Shown piece by piece: positions 39,545 through 53,600 of a DNA stretch of 64,000 bases. How positions within the stretch are numbered: position 1 is the stretch's first letter; the number at the start of each line of letters is the position of its first letter. The stretch covers positions 8,743,208-8,807,207 of the forward strand of contig CM053275.1 of NCBI GenBank assembly GCA_028583415.1, written 5' to 3'. Position numbers and translations under genes: made by a program. The notes under the pieces are model-generated. The model worked only from the letters and a program-made list of their open reading frames with translations. It searched no databases and was not told the origin of the DNA. The stretch comes from Protea cynaroides. Taxonomy: Eukaryota; Streptophyta; Magnoliopsida; Proteales; Proteaceae.

Positions 39545-42500
39545 TATTGACGTTAATAGAAGGTACCATATCTTTGAAATTTCTCTTCTGTAGACGATAA
39601 ACCATGTTTTGTGATAGAGAACAAAGTGAATACAAGCCACCAAGTTGATTGGGGTTTTTTTATCTGTGATTTTGATTCTTTTGGGTAATCTATGCACACA
39701 GTTACTACTAACCATTTGTAACTGATATTTGCAGCAGATTGTTGGTTGGTAGGCTGTTCATTTTTGTTATTTAAATCTAAATTTTATGTCTAGATGGGTT
39801 TTAAGTCTCATAGCTGTATAGCTTTATTGGCTTTCACCATATTTAGATCAGAAGGTCAAATCTAGTGTTTGATTCTGTTTTTTCTCTTGAGAATTTATGA
39901 ATAATTTTTTTAAACCGGTGGGGTCGTTAGTGGATTGTAGTGTATAAGGCCATTTGTTGGCACACTTGCCAGGGAATCGTTTGGAAAGGAACTAGGTCTC
40001 ATTTTGAATGTTCTATTTTGAAGGATTTACTGAATTTATAGCTGAAATTATGATATTTTGTGCCTGTGAAATAAAGTAGGCTTAATTTACTGGTTGAAGG
40101 TGAAGTAATCAAAATGCAAAAGCTCAAATGGGTAGTTTTTTATTTGATGTTTGTCTTTATGAATCACCGAAGCATAAATATTTTTGTTATTGAGTCCATT
40201 GAATGTGTTTCTGCTTGTTCTACGGGAGAATTTGTGCTATTAGTTTGCTTCCTTCGGTTGTGTGAATTGGTTCTGAGATCTCCCTTTAACTATGCTGATA
40301 TTATCATACCAGAACAGTGTTGCTAGAGGACCATGATTGCTCGATAGTAACTGAGGTTTTTTTTTTTTTTTTTTTTTTTTGGGGGGGGGGGTTTGTTGGT
40401 TGGTTGGTTGTTGAGTTAATAATTTCCTTCTTCGATGGAAAGTGTGCAAAAGCATTAACTGTGCTAAAGGTCTTTGATGAATTGGAATGGATCGGATGAG
40501 TTGTCTAATTGGAATTGGTAGAGCTCGATCCCGAGTTTAGTGTTTGATGTTTGATCTTCATTTTGATTCTTGTTTCCTTCTGTTAGTAGTTAGCACCATA
40601 GTTAAAAGTTAATGAAACCTACCTTTGGTAACGAGTTTCCCAAGTTTATTGAATCAAATTTCTAAAAAACCAGAGATCTTGGGAAAGCTTTGCTGCGTCT
40701 GTTTCGAATTTGTAGTGTTTCAACTGATTCTAGCTGATTTTGGATTGGAATCTGTTCTCTTGAAGAATACTAATAACCAGATTGGCTTAAACTTCCCATG
40801 GTATACCAGTGATGATGGTCGGAAGAATACTAATAACCAGGTTTCAAGGAAATTGAGGAGTTGGTTCTTGCTTTCTGAGCTATACCCCTTTGGGGTTGCT
40901 AATGATCAGCTTTGATCCCTTATTATTTCAAAGAAATATGTCATAAATTTACTTTCACCTGAGCTATACATGCTTCAAGGGTTTATTGTGGAATATTTAG
41001 AGTTTAGATTGAAACGAAAATATTTTTTCTATATGGCTCTATTTGTTTTTGTTGTAAAATATTCTGTGCAAATAATATTTTACATGAATTTTTTGCCCAT
41101 TCATGTTAAATCAAACATTCCTTTTCCATCATTTTACATGGTACCGAATTAAAGAATGACCTTTAGATATACGAAAGGCTAGTTGGAGAGCCATTCCAGT
41201 AAGGGTAAGGGTTCTTTGTTTGGCTGTTGGGAGTTGGGATACGCACAGAGAGATGTCCTAGGGTGGTGGGTGAAGACAATGGCGGGAGTGAGGGTGGAGA
41301 GTCCAGGGCTTTGGGGCTCTGCGATGTTCTCTGATGCCCTCCAGTATCAGCAATGATCTCCTATCACCCAAACTTTCTCTCTCCCATCGTCTTCATGAGA
41401 GTCAACACTTTGGGGCTACGGGATGTTCTCCGACGACTCAGGCGGGTACCATCTTCCTTATTCATCTTGTTCATCAGTGCTCTGTCAAAAAATTAAAATT
41501 CTGGCAGTAGCTATAACTCTGCCTCGGAGAAGGAGATGGGAGTGGTGCCGATGCCGGAGGGGAAAGGGATGATAGAGAGGAAGAGGGAGAGACAAAGCTG
41601 AAAGCGTATGGTACCCTTCAAATTTCTTCTCCCACATCTTTGCCTGAGCCTTCGCTTCGAGTCTCATTGCTAGTTCAAGCACTTGGTATTTTGGGAAAAG
41701 AAGCTTTCTGCTGTGTCTATTGTTGAATCCTCAATTCTGAGCTTAATTCGTCCATTTGAAATGCCATAGGTTTAGATAATAGAGAGGCTTGGCAGTTCGA
41801 AAGCAGAGGAGACTAGAGAAAGAGAGTTGCATGGGTAAAATTGGATGTTGAATTTTTAGGGCACACATATTCTATCATTTTCTGTAATTTTGATCCATAC
41901 AGAATGATACTTCTGATAACGTGTTCCTCATGAAGGTTTCTTTTTTTTTTTTTTTTTTTTCGTCTTAACAGAAATATTTATTCCTCTATTTGAACATATT
42001 ATATTTTTATTCTCAAAAATATTATTGTGTTTTTTTCATAAACAATTTTATTTAAGAGAATATTTACCATACATAGCAATAGACTAATATTAAGAATTGA
42101 AACTGTAGAGGGATTTCTTCTAGAATTTTGGCCACTGTTTGCCACATGGCTAGCACTCAAATAGATAAAATTTCATTTCCAAGCCAGTTAAATCAGGTGC
42201 TAATGTAATGCATTTGAAATAGTTAAAAATTTTAATTTCTGAAGAACGTGATCATTGAGTAAACAATATGAGGCAAATGATGGGTATCTATGTGCCTTAT
42301 CCGAAGAAATTTATATTCATGTAATATTGAAGAATGACCAACGCAAAATTATTGATCATGTGTCTTTTTAATAAATTATTTTTTTATTAATAATTATATT
42401 TTTGATTTTATGTGAGTAGGCACATGATGTATTTGATGGTTTACTGAAAGTCTGAAAACCCTTCCCTCCTTCCCTTGGAAAAAAAGAGAAACATTTACAT

Positions 42501-42881
42501 TAGTAAAATCTGGGTAAACCATATATTGTTTCATTACTCTCCCCCTCACTTGATTATGTGGGTCCCATTGGATTTTACTTTTCCTGGGTCATTATTGGTG
42601 TGTAGCGTGAAATATTATTCCTACACTGGTGCTAGTGGAAAATCCTCTCCCTTCAAATCTTATCAAATATGGTTGAAAAATAAATGAGAAACATTTTGGT
42701 GTTGAGGATAAAAATGAGTGGTGACTGCCTATATGATTTTTAGTGCTTAATTTACGATGACACATTTATATCATCATCATTTATAACTTCAAGGGGATAA
42801 CTCAATTGGTAAGGAGTCTACACCTCAACAAGTGGAAGGTTTCAATTCTTTTTACTGTCTTGGACCACCCACATAGGGAGT
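39545..42881. other. Intergenic region 3' of the XS gene
   Basis: Contains the XS-gene 3' UTR and AT-rich sequence. A short 19 bp block GAAGAATACTAATAACCAG is repeated at about 40763 and 40823, and a 'GGGATGTTCTC' block is repeated around 41320-41430. No gene is recognised. Confidence 0.5.
40357..40391 (+). repeat. T24-G11 double homopolymer
   Basis: Twenty-four T residues run directly into eleven G residues. Either a genuine unstable tract or a sequencing/assembly artefact. Confidence 0.9.
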
Positions 42882-42884
42882 TAA

Positions 42885-43380
42885 GGGTGTGTTTGATAAA
42901 AATCCCAGAGTCATTTTTTGGCTCTCGGTTTCATGGGTGCTATTTCAGAGCAGAAGTCCGATTGATAACACCGGTTCACTTTTTGATTCCCATGGAGTGA
43001 GCCGACCATTTGTGGCTCTGGAAACTGAAATTATAGAGTTAAAAGAAGTAGCTTTGGTTGCTTCAAAGTTACTTTTAAGGGAACTACTACCACCGCTACC
43101 TCCACCACCACTCTACACCAGCCCACCGCCACCACCACCACCGCCACACCCACCACCGCCACCTCTACCCACTACTAACCACCACCGACGGATCTGGAAT
43201 TGATTTCAAATTCCTTTTTATCGTACGGGCTTTTACTCCCAATAAGCTGTGGAATTGATTCTAGATCAACATTATCAAACACTATTCTATTCTTAAAAAA
43301 CTAACTCCATAGAAGAAGTAGACAATTTATTTCGGACTACAAGTAACTCCACGGGAGTCAGAGCGTTATCAGACAAGGCC
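42885..43380. mobile_element. Tourist-like (PIF/Harbinger) MITE, 496 bp
   Basis: Left end GGGTGTGTTTGATAA and inverted right end GGCCTTGTCTGATAA are related terminal repeats. TAA on both sides (42882-42884 and 43381-43383) is the 3 bp target duplication expected of PIF/Harbinger elements. A CCA trinucleotide tract (about 43090-43180) inside it creates a spurious proline-rich frame. Confidence 0.7.
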
Positions 43381-43383
43381 TAA

Positions 43384-44658
43384 GTGTTCTTTCTTTCATG
43401 TTTTGGATGCGGATAGAATGATTCTCATTCAATCTCGGAATAAACTGGTCTATACAATTGTGGGGTCTATATGGACTTACGGGGCTAATTAGACCAAAGA
43501 TCTGAATACGTTAGTAAAAAAAAAAATCAATCACTTATAAAGTTAGCTTACTCACTTATGTCCGAATACAATTTATTTGTCTTACCAAACAAAAAAAAAA
43601 TACAATGTTTTTGAAATTGTTTAAAAAATTATTTTTTCTAAAAATCATGATGATTGAGTAGCAATATGAGCCACATGGTGGATATAATATACAAAATGTA
43701 GTATGTGGTGCATCCAAAGAATTTTATATAATATTATAGTATTTTTTTTTTTGGCTACTATTGTCGTGGCATTACAATGAAAACCCACTACCCTTGACTC
43801 CTGACTCTTTACCGAACCCATGTGAAGCAACCAGGTGGGTATGGATGGTATAAAATTTAGGGATAAGATTAGCATTTTTGGAAATAGATTGAGTATGAAT
43901 CTAACAGTATAAATGGTAAAGTTTGGTATAATAATGGGATAATATTAATATGATGTCATTTATTAAATTGTATGAAGTCTTTCATTATTATCATATATCA
44001 TTTATTAATTAATTTGACAATATCAATATAAAAGATATAATATGGTTTCGATTAACGGTTTCAGTATCATTTTGACACTTTTACATTTCTGTCTGACGTT
44101 AAATGAAAAGAAAATGAAATTTTCAAACGTAAAGAGAAAATTTTTATAATCATTATATGATTATAACATATGTTATCACATTGGTAAATATCATTATTAA
44201 AATATAATAAAAAAATTAAATTATTTATAGAATCATATAGAAATATTGATTATAAAATTTAGATAATAGTTATTTTAAGTTTGAAATATTTTCACATTCC
44301 TTCCATTTAATTTTCTTAGCAACCAAACAGATTTCCTAGCGTGAATTTCCAAGTGCAAGCTGCGAAATTTGAAAGCAATTCATTCATGGTTGTTCCAGAA
44401 ATCGCAGTTTAAGGTGATAGAGTGTAAAATCACTCATGAAAATATTTTAAAACCCACAACCGCTTTTGAAAGGCGCCGTCCACGTGTAAAACTTCGACTC
44501 TCCCACGTCAGCAAGTTCGTACTTTTCCCTCCATCAAAATCCATCTTTCCCTTTTACCACCCACTCCCTCTGACGGCTGCTTTTTCAGAGCCTGACTTCC
44601 ATATCTAGGGTTCCGATCTCGTTTCCTTTCCCCCTCTCTCTTCAGCTGCGAGGTAACA
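43384..44658 (+). promoter_or_regulatory. Upstream region of the FRIGIDA-like gene
   Basis: Strongly AT-rich to about 44330, then a pyrimidine-rich 5' leader (CCCTCTCTCTTCAGC) immediately before the start codon at 44659. No defined TATA box is claimed. No other gene is seen. Confidence 0.4.
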
Positions 44659-47600
44659 ATGGGGTCGGTCGCCATTACTGATCCCGGCGATGTGTTTCAG
44701 ACGAGTTTTGATGACTTCCAGAGGCAGACATCCTTGATGACGAGCTGTTCTCTGTTGTGGAAGGAGCTTTCTGATCAGTTTTCTTCCTTAGAACAAGATC
44801 TCCAGAAGAAATCTGAAGCCTTGAAGGAGAAAATCCAAACCCTGAACCACAAAACAAAGAAATCCCTAGATGTCCTTGAGAAACGAGAGGTTTCGATCGA
44901 TGGAAATGTGGAACAGGCACTGGTCAAAGTTGAAGAATGTAAGGAGGCAGCTTTGAAGGCGTTTCAGAAAAGCGGTGACGAAGAATTTGGTGATGGTGAA
45001 GAAGGTGTGCTGTTAAAGTTGAGATCTTTTTGTGCGAAGATGGATTCTGAAGGATTTTGGAAGTTTGTGACTGCTAAGAAGAAAGAATTGGACAAACTTC
45101 GTTCTCAGATTCCGTTGGCTTTGTCTGATTGCATTGATCCCCCGAAGTTTATTATGGAGGCAATTTCCGAAGTTTTCCCAGTTGACAAGCGGGTTGAGAA
45201 GAGTGAGCGCTCGAATGATTTGGGCTGGGCTTGTGTCTTACTCCTGGAATCGCTCATTCCTGTTGTGGCGGACCCCATTTTTGGAAATTCACGCCCTCTG
45301 TTGCCGCCTAGAGTGAAGGAACGGGCACAGAAGATTGCAGAAGCTTGGAAGGAGAGTTTGGATCAGCGTGGGGGAATTGAGAATGTTAAGACTCCCGACG
45401 TACACACTTTTCTGCAGCACTTGGTAACATTTGCGGTTGTCTCGAAAGAGGATGCTGACTTGTATCGGAAGCTCGTGATTAGTTCTGCCTGGCGGAAGCA
45501 GATGCCTAAGCTCGCTGTTTCACTTGGACTGGGGGATAAAATGGCTGGTATGTTTTCCCACATGCTCTTGGCTGATTACTTTTGGTTGTGTCCTTTCTTT
45601 TGCTAGTGATTAAATTAATAAATTTTCAGTTCTCTCGACACTTTTTGTATATAAGGCTGGTTCTTTTCCTGTCATAAATGTATTATTTTCCCCTTCTTTA
45701 TACCTGGATTGACGCTAAAGGGGGTTGGGTACTTGGAGAATACCCCAACGTTACCAAGGACAGTCTATATTTTAGATGTCAGATGCGATGACAAAATGGA
45801 GACTATTCATTGTGGAGTATTTTTTTCTCAGTAGCGTAGCCAAGATAGTTTTAAGTAGCTGTTAAGGTATATTTTTATAAATAACTTACTGCTACATGCT
45901 GTGAGTCATTGAAGAGAACAATTGCACCCAGTGACCCTAATGTTGTTGATTTATCAACTGCTTACTAGGGCTGGCAAACAATCAGACCATTTTGGGTTCA
46001 GGTTGGATGTTCTGCTATGTTGATGATTATATGTTCAACCCCAACCTTCTGGAACTTGGATTTCTGACCTGGACTTGAGTCCATGTCTGATCTGAATTTA
46101 CTTTAGGTTGTCTGTGTCTGGCCCGTTTAGGCTGAATCTCTAAAAAATGCTAAATATGGGGAATAGTTAAGAAGAAAACAACAAAGAGGACATTCACAGT
46201 GCACTTGAAAAATCTCAATCTACAAATTTGGCAAAGAAAAGAAAAGGAAGAATGAACTAAGAATAAGAGAAGTCAAGTGGGTTAGTTAAACAAACGGTAA
46301 GAAAAGCAATCCCTAATTTGATGATAGATGTATCTCTTGTTTGGTTGTTTCTTTCTTAAAGAATGAACAAAGCATTAGATTTTGGTCATGGTTCATTATC
46401 CAACCAGAGCCTTAGGAAGGCTGTTTCGAAGGGTGTAAAATTGTTAGTCGGACAACCAATTAAAGTCTTGCTAAAGAAAATAGAAATAGTAAATAACCCT
46501 AACCAAAACCTCGATTAACTTTCATTTTTGTGTAGGTAAACTGTACAAGGTGTACAATGCAACTATATTTATTATAGAAACACCAGTCTATTGTGCATAG
46601 TTGTCAGAGCTTCCCAACAAAATGACCTATTAAACTTAATGATCTAGGACTAGGTGACCTGATTCTCAAATTGGATAAGAATCCTCAACCCTAACTTGGA
46701 TTTGGGCCGGTAATTTATTATGTCTGTACCTGATTTTAATTGAGTCAAACAAATTGGTTGGACAGGTTGCTCAAAGTTTACATCACTACTGCTAACTAAT
46801 GTTTGTGGAGATAACCACCAGAACATTCTCCACAAACATTAGTTGACATTAAGTTTTCTTTAGAGAAGTTATGCTTATATATAATATGGCTATAGGTTTA
46901 CTGCAAGATTCATGTGGCTTAGAGATCATCATAGTTGTCAGGCGACAAGGCGACCCTAGGCATTGGAGGCTTCCAAGGCGCCCGCCTAGGAGTTGCCTAG
47001 GAGACCAAGGCATTCCTGGTGTATTTTTTCTCCTAAAATATTAATGCTATATTATGTTTATATATTATATGCAATAATGCAATATGCTACATCAAGAATC
47101 AACATTTAATGTAATTATATGCAATAATGCAATTACTTTCCAAAATTGGATGGAAAGTAATGTTCCGTTTCATGAAATGCGGTGGTGTCTGTAAAAAGGG
47201 AGAGCGAGTTCGAGTTCCTTCTCGAGATCACCTAGTCTTTGGTTCTTTGCCAAGCTCAAGTACTTCTTTACTAGGGAAACAGAATCTTGGGGGAATGGGG
47301 ATATTTCCTTTAATTGTCGGAATTTGGAATTATTCAATCTCTCGCCCAATTCCTCTGGGGAAGTTCTGTCTTTTGGCAACTGCTTAGCTTTGAAACACCT
47401 TGACTGCTGGGGAATAAATTTTTCGATGACATCGGCATCCCAATCTCGGACTGGTTTTTAGTATAAGGGTTAAAAACTCTTTTTATTTTTTCCGTTAGTG
47501 AACTTAACAACGCGTGGCCGATAATGGGGGATGGTTGAATTGCAGGTAAACGGAAACCTTAAGTGAGTTACATGAAAATTTTCATTTAATTAAATATTTA

Positions 47601-50600
47601 TATACGCATGCAACAAGGCGACTGCCCAAGCCTTCACGGCGTCCAAGGCGCCCTAGGCGACGCCTAGAAGACTAGGCGGTTGCATTTTGAACATTCACAA
47701 GGCACCTAGTCGCCCAGCCCATAATTTACTGCCTAGGTGACGCCTAGGCGGTGCCTTGATAACTATGGAGATCATCACTGGGAAAGGGCTTTTAGGATAG
47801 CATTTTTTGGTGTAACCAAAGTGGGTTCAGTGTGTTGTTATTTGAAAAGTTTAGACTTCCAATACCCCCTTTACTGTTTGTTGTGGCCTTGTATCCTACT
47901 TTCTAGTGTTAAATAGAATCTTTCTTCTAAAAAAGAAAGGTTTTGGCCAATAGTTTCCTGTGGACTATTGAAGCCCAAACCTATTTTATATTCAAAATTT
48001 TATACTTGAACTGCTGCTGTTTGGAAGTGAAGGGTCTGGTCTCTTGTATATAGGATAAGTGGTGAAGAAACATGTGGCCAATTGATAGGCTTGCCTGCAT
48101 GCTCCATCTTGCATCAGGTTTGGATCAGTGGATCATCTTATAAATTTATTTTCATGAAGGCAAAGTGTTTTGCCAAGTCATTTAGGTTTTCTTTTTTACT
48201 TTGTTATAACCATAACCAAAGCGAAAGAAACCTTGGATTGTTTCAGACTATGTAATCCTAAAAAGGATCTGATTATAGCTGTCAGCCCTCAACCTGATTT
48301 CAATTTGGGTTGGGGCAGGTGAGGTTATGCTGTATCTAGTTTATGACAACTTAACCCATTGTGATGCAGTGGCATTCCTGCATGGGAAGGAAGACATGAA
48401 TGAGAGTTATTTTATTTGGGATATCTTCTATAGTCTTTTATTTTGTGGAACTCTAGATTAAATAGGAGATTAAGATCTTATTTGGAGTATGTCTTCAATT
48501 AGATTTGTTTCCTGTTTTGGAGTATGTATAGGAGTCTAAGCAATTTAGCAAGTCTTTTATTTCTTATTAAATATATGCTTGTAACTATATATATATATAA
48601 ATAAGGGTTTTGACTTAAGGGTTTTTTAGACACCCAAAGGTGATGAGATTTCCAAAGGTTTCTATTCTTTCACAGTCTTGCACAGATACTAGAGGATCAG
48701 TGCATTCTTGTCCCAAAGGATGAGTTTGTAGTTTTGGTTGACTCTAGAGATGTAAATTATTGCTTGCATTTGTTTGTATTTTGTTTCCAGTTTTGGAGCA
48801 TGTATAGGAGTCTAAGCAATTTAGGAAGTCTTTTATTTCTTATTTAAATATATGCTTGTAATGATAAGGTTGTCATATTGCAACCTGATGGTCACGGGTT
48901 CAAATCCTGGAAACAATCTCTCCACATTATGGGGGTAAGGCTGTGTACATTCTGTCCTCCCCAGACCCTGCAATAGCGGGAGCCTTGTGCACTGGGACGC
49001 CCTTGTAACGACAGGGCATTGAGATTATTGAGAATGGAAAATTGAGTGCTTTGTTAGTGCGTGTGTGGCCTGAAGAAGCCAGCGGGCCGAGTATTCCTCC
49101 TTCCCCTCCTGATGTGATTATTCTCTTCCCAGGTAAGCTATTAGCTTCCCTGTTTTGCCTTCTAAATTCTTATTCTTTCTTGTATTTATTCTCTGTTTCT
49201 TCTTATTTTTCCTTTACTGTCACAGTACTTTGCTCTAGTAGCAGTCTATCACATAACAGGTTTAGATCTCCCTCGTTCCTTTCCTGTTCTCCATCAGATT
49301 CAAGATTTAGAGCTGCTACCCTTTGGGGGACCTAAGCCCTAGAACCTTAACTCCAGTTGATATCTCTGTTGTGAAATCCAATTTTGAAATCACTGTTGTT
49401 TTCTTCCTTCCGTAAAGCTTGATTTCGAGGCTTTTATTAGTTTGATTCAGGACGAGTTTTGGGTCTGATTCATCCCTGAAATTTCAGTTTGGTTAGAAGG
49501 AAGACCAGTGAGAAATCTCACCCGCATGCCATCCCATCTTCTCCCCAGCTCTTGACCAGCTCTCGGTCGAGAGCTTGAAGACTACCTAGTCCTATTTGGT
49601 CTCTATCTTTTTCTTTCCAAAATTACCCCCACCTTTAATTGGAATTCTATTATGTCCTCTCTTAATCTTTCCTTTCAGGACTACCCCCATACTTTAAATA
49701 CAATTCTTCATTTCTTCTGTCCTAAGCCCTTGTTAACTTACCTTCAAGCCCTGATTTATCCTAAAAATTACAAGATTGCCATTATACTCTTACTTGGTTT
49801 ATTGAATTGGGTGGGCCCATTAGTGGACCAATTCGGCATTTGCAACCCCTGGTCTGGCTCACATTGCCACATCTAGTATAAATGTTCTAAGCCTGGATTC
49901 GAAGAAAAATTGAAGATTCTGAGCTCCATTTCAATTTGAGTTGAGTTCTGGTTGATTCTGCATCTGCAACCACCTGATCCAGGGCACGGATTCATGGTCA
50001 ACCATCCTCCTCCACCCACTTTTGGAAGCTTAAAAAGTTATTGCATTAGTAGTTAACTCTTTATCTTTGATTGTAAAAGCTTAAGCTTTTCACAATCATT
50101 CATTTTTAAGTCTCCTACTTGATCCTAAGTATTTTCCACTGTTTGTACCTAGCTATTTGGTTTGAATAGTCTAAATCATCTGACCATGTGAACTGAATGA
50201 TACATTGACTTTTAAATGTTTCTAGGAAAAGATAGTTATGAAGGTTGTTACTACCATCTATATCTTTTAGTTATGAATCTTTATGGGTGTTTGCCTGGTT
50301 GGCCATAGATGATCAACCCTAATCTGGGCTCCAAAGTCAACGGTGTGGTAATCATGTGTACTTATTGATTGTATAAATATGCTGGTGTCTGTGTGTTTAA
50401 TCCAGGGGAATCCTTTTTCTTTGAAATGATGTTGCTGACAAATTTAACACTGGCTTTTACTTGATTTCATGTACAAGAAATGAATGTAGCCCATCGTCAG
50501 GATTTTGAGATTGACTGGTGGTAAAAGTAAGAGGATATAAGGGGAAAATGCATTATTGGAAGTTTTACTTCATACATAAAGGTCACAGAATGAGGTTAAG

Positions 50601-53600
50601 TCTACTGAAATGATTCACCTTGTGTAACAAAGATCAAGGGTTGTAACAGTGAAGTTTGACGTGTTTTAAGTTGAATATTCTAAAAAGGCTATAGAAATCT
50701 GCTAACGTCGCTGATGAGTTAGCTAAGTCTGGTCTGGGTATATCGTAACTTTTTAAGTGTATCTGGGGCATTATGAGGCCATGTAGCGTATGTTGCAGTT
50801 TCTATTTTATTGCTGGCCTTGGGCCTGCCATGTTGTTCTTGTTGATTTACCATATCCTTACTTTCAGATCTGTATTATTTATCAACAAAAGGAAACTGGG
50901 GGAAGGGAAATAGAAGGGTCCTGTGTAAGAGTGGACTGATTGCACAAAATTTTTGTTTATCCTAGTAATGGGGAACAGGCTTTGTTGAATTTCTTTTCCT
51001 TGGGGGAGGAGGGTGGGTACTGAAGGCTTTGTTGACTTGAAATGAGTTTATCACTTCTCTTCTGTTATGGGGTGAGAGGATAGAGAAATCGTCTGATATG
51101 TGTGCCCCCTCTGTAAAAAAATGATTTTTCTGTAAATTATGTATTCTTCTTTGTCATTGAATTAGGGTACCCTCATTGTCAACCTATCATGTCATGTCAA
51201 CAAGTTTGGTTTAGTTTATTCAACTTTACATATATGATGCTTTCATTGTTAAAGGTCAACTTTTACTGGGGTTTTTTATTTTATTTTTTATCCCTGTTTT
51301 GTTTTGGATAGGGGTTTGTTTTTCTACAGTGTTGGGTATCATAAGAGAATGTAAAACCAATTTCAGGGACAATCATAATTCTAACAGGGAAGTTCGTGAC
51401 AGAATTAATGTGTCCCGCTTTTGTTGGTCCTGAATTTTAATAAGCTAAATAATTTATTAGTTAGGAAGCCATATTTCATGGAATCAAATTATGCAGATAT
51501 GTTGATCACAACAGATGTAAAGGGGGTAAAGAGATATTGATTGTTTGACACGATAACTTTATTGTGGTTCGGCATGGGCCTCCTGTCCTATGTCCCTTCT
51601 TCAAGCACCTTGCTTTGCTTGAAATTCACTAACACTCCCCCTTCCAAAGGCAAACCCATACACGATAGTTTCCCAAGGCTCATTATTAAACCCTAAGTGA
51701 TTTTCCCTCGATCACCAGAAAACCTCAAGGATCACCACCTTGATCAACCAACAATGGGACACCCTTCCTCTTACAACACTTGCAATGAAGTGTGATGAAG
51801 AAGGCTCTGAATAGCCAAATGAACAAATTACAAAACACCAAGCACTAACCTCTTCAGTAGGTAGATATTGAAGATAGAGTACTCGGTTGATCCCAATGTG
51901 TTCACAACTCTTGTATGATGGTCTTCATGTTTGACTTCAAAGCGTATTCAAGAAGTTCAAGAGTTGTATTCAAAATGCCATTAATCCCGTATTTAAAGGA
52001 GAGCAAGAACCCTTTCAAAATAGAGCCGTTAGAGACTTAGTAAAGCAATATCGGTTGACTGCTTGAAACCATTGGTCGGTCGGGGTCTTTACCGTACAAA
52101 ATATAGCCGTTGTGAGACATTAGTCATGACATCTGTAAGACCCGCACTCCGAACACCCGGTTTAACCTATGGTTTACGTTGTGACAGGTTTCCCAATCAT
52201 AATCAGACAGGAAGACAAGGCCGGGTGACGAATCACGGCATTCAGGTATGAGAAACGACACTTAAAAATCAAGCTTTTACATACCGGTCTCAGTACTAGT
52301 CTCACTCTGAGACCGATATGTGCAACCAGTATGTGTTTGCGAGTGGAGACGGACTCCAGTGGGTCCCACACTCCGAATCTAAGTTTAGGAAATATTTTAG
52401 ACGAAGGAGACTTTCCTAGAATGGTCTCCCACTCTATATATGAGACCTTCCTTTTCCTTAGACTTTTTCCAAATACTCTCAAACCCTAAAGCCGTCTGAA
52501 AGAGATCTAAGAAGGAGCAAAGAAGAAGGAGGCCGCTTGAGAAGGGATTCTCCGTAAGAGGAAGCACCACCATTCAACAAGCACTGGTAAGTGATCGACC
52601 TCTGTATTAAGGTTGGGATTACGGATCAAAGCCGTGAAACGGCGTAATGATCCAAAACCCTAGAATTGTAATACCCTAGTTCTTATCGAGATTCATTCTG
52701 AGAAGGATGCGATGAAATAATCTAAACCTAGATGACCAAACAGGTATCTTGACTTTAGAATGGTTTAGGAAGAACTCTAAAACCAAGCCGATGATCGACG
52801 GGAGAGGGAGGTCCGAGATTTGGGCTCTCGGACCCAAACCGTCGGACATACTGGCGGGACAAACTGGTCCTGCGGTAGCCATACTGCAGGGAATACTAGC
52901 TGGACCATAGTCCAACCGGTATGGTCCTGCGGAATATACTGCAGGCACATACCGGTACCGGTCTCACTCTAGTGAGTGAGATCGGTATATACCACAAGCA
53001 CATACTGGTCTCATGAGACCGGTATATACCGCAGGCACATACCGGCCTCACTAGAGTGAGACCGGTATGTTTTTCGAGCCTGTTTGCTTGGCCTGACTTG
53101 GTTCAGACCAATTGGAACCCTAGCAATCTAATTCTAATATATAAATATGGTCCTGTAGGACTTGTAAACGACATGAGTGGACTCTGTGACGTAGAACGGA
53201 TTTGCAATCACGCGTTAGGTAAGGGACAAGACCCCAAACCCTAATTAACTAAATAACAGTAAACCTGTAATCGTATCTATTTCTGTAATCCGTTTGCTTC
53301 TTTCCTGTGCATTTCACATGTCCTCTGTTATTTAAATTCATTATCTGTTCATGCATATTTGTATGCTAGGAAAGTGGTTGTTTAGACATGTGAATGTTTT
53401 TGTTAGTGTGTGGAATGTGAAAGGGAGTGGAGCCTTGGATATATCCTCACACTAACACCTTTTCGTATCGCCATCTACCTTAGCGAGCTTGGTGCAAATA
53501 GGGTATTAGGGGGAGGACGTCGGATTGTGGCTCCTCCTGCCCACCAGACTCTAGCCCTATCTCTATGTCGTAGGGAGCTGTGCAGGGGTAAGGCCATAGA

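Noticed and set aside
41190..41830. Possible gene with GC-rich stretches on the minus strand
   Set aside because: The frames are short, no domain is recognised, and internal repeats explain the composition.
42889..43203. Proline-rich open frame
   Set aside because: Created by a CCA microsatellite within a Tourist-like MITE.
45548..45606. Continuation of FRL4 exon 1 to a stop
   Set aside because: Intronic read-through after a GTATGT donor; the FRIGIDA domain resumes at 56112.
48863..49004. tRNA gene
   Set aside because: Only the B-box is tRNA-like; the body matches the Au SINE and no cloverleaf can be drawn.
52930..53070. CRISPR-like array
   Set aside because: Eukaryotic LTR context, palindromic tandem repeats without unique spacers of fixed length.
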